Shown here one piece after another: positions 24,304 through 25,863 of a DNA stretch of 25,863 nucleotides. Below the pieces are notes generated by a model that worked only from the letters and a program-made list of their open reading frames with translations, did not search any database and was not told where the DNA came from. The translations under genes and the position numbers were made by a program. This DNA comes from Bacteroidota bacterium (GTDB lineage Bacteria > Bacteroidota > Bacteroidia > Chitinophagales > Chitinophagaceae). The stretch spans positions 1 to 25,863 of the forward strand of contig JAEVYV010000117.1 of assembly GCA_023392575.1 (NCBI GenBank), read 5' to 3'. Position 1 is the stretch's first letter. Each line of letters starts with the position of its first letter.

Positions 24304-24340
24304 AAGGTGCACAATCAAGCAGTTGATTGCACACCTTAAT
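24304..24340 (-). terminator. Rho-independent terminator after the 111-residue gene
   Basis: Arms 24304-24318 and 24323-24337 pair over 15 positions with one 2x2 internal loop around GCAG. On the minus strand the stem is followed by ATTTTTATC. It lies 10 bases past the stop at 24347. Confidence 0.7.
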
Positions 24341-24346
24341 AACTGA

Positions 24347-24682
24347 TTAAACTAAAACTTCGATCTCGTGAATCCGGGTAAGCAACTGACCATCTTTATA
24401 GATTTCAATGGAAGTGTATTGATCTATATTCGAAAGGCTTTCAGCATACACTACCTCTGCAGTCCGGGCAAGGGTTGCGGAAGCAACCACCTGCACGGTT
24501 AAGATCAAGGTTTGCGGCTCATCTTCCTGAGCGCATTTTATAAAGAAAGGGTGAGGGGCTTTTTTATCTATAAATACTTCACCGGCAATATATAAGGTGC
24601 CAAAGTTGTTTGGCGATAGGGGATCAAATTCAATCCATGCTTCCCAAAGATCAAGGTCTTGCTGTATAGTTTGGTACTTCAT
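24347..24682 (-). CDS. Conserved-looking hypothetical protein, 111 residues
   Basis: I do not recognise this family. The protein is soluble, with no signal peptide. The N-terminus MKYQTIQQDLDLWEAWIEFD is rich in Trp and acidic residues. The middle alternates hydrophobic and polar residues as in a beta sandwich (GTLYIAGEVFIDK, PHPFFIKC, TLILTVQVV) and the end is TSIEIYKDGQLLTRIHEIEVLV. A lone cysteine is in FIKCAQEDE. It has its own terminator, and a degenerate -7-like TACCTTG ends 5 bases before the ATG (24688-24694, minus). It looks like a single-gene unit. Confidence 0.72.
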   Translation of the reverse strand: MKYQTIQQDLDLWEAWIEFDPLSPNNFGTLYIAGEVFIDKKAPHPFFIKCAQEDEPQTLILTVQVVASATLARTAEVVYAESLSNIDQYTSIEIYKDGQLLTRIHEIEVLV

Positions 24683-24815
24683 GGCAGCAAGGTAGGCATG
24701 GGCTCAAAGCCGGCAATGCGTAAAACACGGTAAAAGCACCCGTTTTTTCACGGTATTTTGAGCCGTGTGATTTGGGCTTGGTTGTGTTGGCCAATATTTG
24801 GCCCCGCGATTTGCA

Positions 24816-24840
24816 TAAAAAAACCTCCCAAAAGGAGGTT
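24816..24840 (-). terminator. Rho-independent terminator after the tandem paralogue pair
   Basis: AACCTCC (24822-24828) and GGAGGTT (24834-24840) form a 7-bp stem with a 5-base loop. On the minus strand it is followed directly by a T-run. It lies 21 bases beyond the stop of the gene ending at 24862. Confidence 0.85.
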
Positions 24841-24861
24841 GGAAACGAAATAAGGATCTTT

Positions 24862-25452
24862 TTACTGCAACATCTTTGCTATATCGGCAATGGGCAGGGT
24901 ATTGGCCATTTTTACTACCTGATCCTGGCTGTAGCCCGGCGCTTTTAGGGTTATCAGCGAATTGTTCAGCGGCAGTTGCAGTTCGTAGTCGGGTTTGTCG
25001 TTGGCGCCCGTTACTTTTTGCACCAGGGCCTTGTAGCCGTTGATTTTGATGATTTTTTGATCCCCGGTATTGCCCATAAACGGCATGGATAGCAGTGCAT
25101 TCAGGGTGCCGATCATGGGTGAATTGCTGATGATTTCCAGGTTGATGTTGGTGGAATCCACAGTGCCGTATTCACGGTGAATGATCACCCCAAAGAAACC
25201 CGAGGAGCCGGTAACGTTGTCTTCTTTGGTGTTCACGGCTTTGTCTTCCATTCTGGCGGGCAAAATTTTCAAGACTTCTTTGCCGGTGATGATATCAATT
25301 TCCTGCAACATTTGCTGCATGGCAAAACGGGCGTCATCCAATTTGCCGGTGGCATAAGCCGTTTTGGCTTCGGTCATTTGTTTGGCAAATTCCTGGGCGT
25401 TGGTTTGGCTGCAAAGTACCAGGCCCACGATAGCGATGTATATCTTTTTCAT
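24862..25452 (-). CDS. Exported protein of unknown function, downstream tandem paralogue
   Basis: This 196-residue protein begins with a signal peptide (MKKIYIAIVGLVLCSQTNAQ, residues 1-20). The next part (about 21-60) is helical, with an AYATGKLDDARFAMQQML stretch like a single TPR-type helix pair. From about residue 85 a beta-rich domain begins with GFFGVIIHREYG and ends in a helix (DQVVKMANTLPIADIAKMLQ). The same layout is visible in the gene immediately upstream. I start at the ATG at 25452 because it begins a clean signal peptide; the in-frame start at 25521 lies inside the upstream gene. The protein is probably periplasmic or outer-membrane associated. I cannot name the family or a function. 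Confidence 0.85.
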   Translation of the reverse strand: MKKIYIAIVGLVLCSQTNAQEFAKQMTEAKTAYATGKLDDARFAMQQMLQEIDIITGKEVLKILPARMEDKAVNTKEDNVTGSSGFFGVIIHREYGTVDSTNINLEIISNSPMIGTLNALLSMPFMGNTGDQKIIKINGYKALVQKVTGANDKPDYELQLPLNNSLITLKAPGYSQDQVVKMANTLPIADIAKMLQ

Positions 25453-25474
25453 ATTGGTGAAGTTGTGGTAAGGG

Positions 25475-25863
25475 TTATTTTTCTCCCAGGTGTTTTTTAA
25501 TTTCTGCGATGTTGATCTCATTTACTGCTTTCAGAAAATCCTGTTCGTTGGCAAAATTGATGCCCTGGTAAACCAGCAGCGAGGTTTGACCCAGGGGCAC
25601 GCTTAGTTTATAGCCCGAGCTTTCATCGTATTCTATAACCGCCCGTTGATCCTGCACTTTAACCTGTTTCCATTTTTGTTCCCCGCCGGAGGTTTGCATG
25701 TATCCGCTGGTAAAATACATGTTGATCGCCTGCATCCAGGCCGCATTGTTGGCTATGGTAAAGCTGAGTTGCTTTTCTCCTTCCGTGTATTCTCTTTGAA
25801 TAGTGAGGCCGGCCCATCCCCAGCCGGCGCTGGTCACCTGGTCGGCGTCCGTGTCTTTCTTCA
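25475..25863 (-). CDS. Protein of unknown function, upstream tandem paralogue, 5' end missing
   Basis: This is the C-terminal part, 128 residues seen, of a gene that runs off the right edge; the GTG at 25837 is internal because the frame stays open to the window end (KKDTDADQ precedes it). It matches the second domain of its downstream neighbour: GLTIQREY against GVIIHREY, a central strand (KVQDQRAVIEYDES against KINGYKALVQKV), PLGQTSLLVYQGINF against PLNNSLITLKAPGYS, and the final helix NEINIAEIKKHL against NTLPIADIAKML. The 22-base gap to the next gene and the terminator after it indicate one operon from a tandem duplication. Function is unknown. Confidence 0.82.
   Translation of the reverse strand, partial: KKDTDADQVTSAGWGWAGLTIQREYTEGEKQLSFTIANNAAWMQAINMYFTSGYMQTSGGEQKWKQVKVQDQRAVIEYDESSGYKLSVPLGQTSLLVYQGINFANEQDFLKAVNEINIAEIKKHLGEK

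Overview
The window looks like chromosomal DNA of a Bacteroidota bacterium, probably of the Chitinophagaceae type. The pointers are a secreted protein with a type IX secretion (T9SS) C-terminal sorting domain, a Reg_prop/Y_Y_Y sensor kinase paired with a LytTR regulator, two DUF1573 proteins, a fused alpha/beta 2-oxoacid dehydrogenase E1, and -7 promoter boxes of the TAnnTTTG kind with few Shine-Dalgarno sequences. The family-level placement is inference. I see no tRNA, rRNA, CRISPR array, insertion sequence, phage gene or origin.

Layout. The left edge (1-1309) holds the 3' part of a CoA-transferase A subunit and the complete B subunit, closed by a strong hairpin. Two tandem exported DUF1573 proteins (1332-2246, minus) are divergent from the fused E1 dehydrogenase (2379-4772, plus). 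A TRIC-type channel gene and a PhzF-like isomerase gene follow as a pair (4872-6285, plus). They run into a convergent DCC/DUF393 gene, with the two stop codons overlapping. A LytTR response regulator and a 1042-residue sensor kinase overlap by four bases (6741-10633, minus).

After a 442-base stretch without a clear gene comes a visibly AT-richer segment on the plus strand. It has a frameshifted gene of unknown function (11076-11658) and a 1083-residue secreted SBBP/HYR/T9SS protein (11720-14971). YebC and an APC amino acid permease (minus) follow. Then comes a plus-strand cluster with a dicarboxylate/amino acid symporter, a DedA protein and an MFS transporter, followed by a separately promoted GT9 glycosyltransferase. 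The right side is all minus strand: MgtC/SapB, Hsp20, a very acidic protein, a 111-residue unknown, and a tandem pair of related exported unknown proteins cut by the window edge.

How the genes work together. Most of the window is ordinary housekeeping, transport and envelope content in short transcription units, many closed by good hairpin terminators. The CoA-transferase and the E1 enzyme could both serve acyl-CoA metabolism, but no E2, E3 or thiolase gene is nearby. I find no convincing new multi-gene system. The best leads are: three genes whose -7 box lies only 4-5 bases before the start codon (predicted leaderless mRNAs, two with GTG starts); the frameshifted gene at 11076-11658 with a possible +1 shift site; and the tandem paralogue pair at the right edge.
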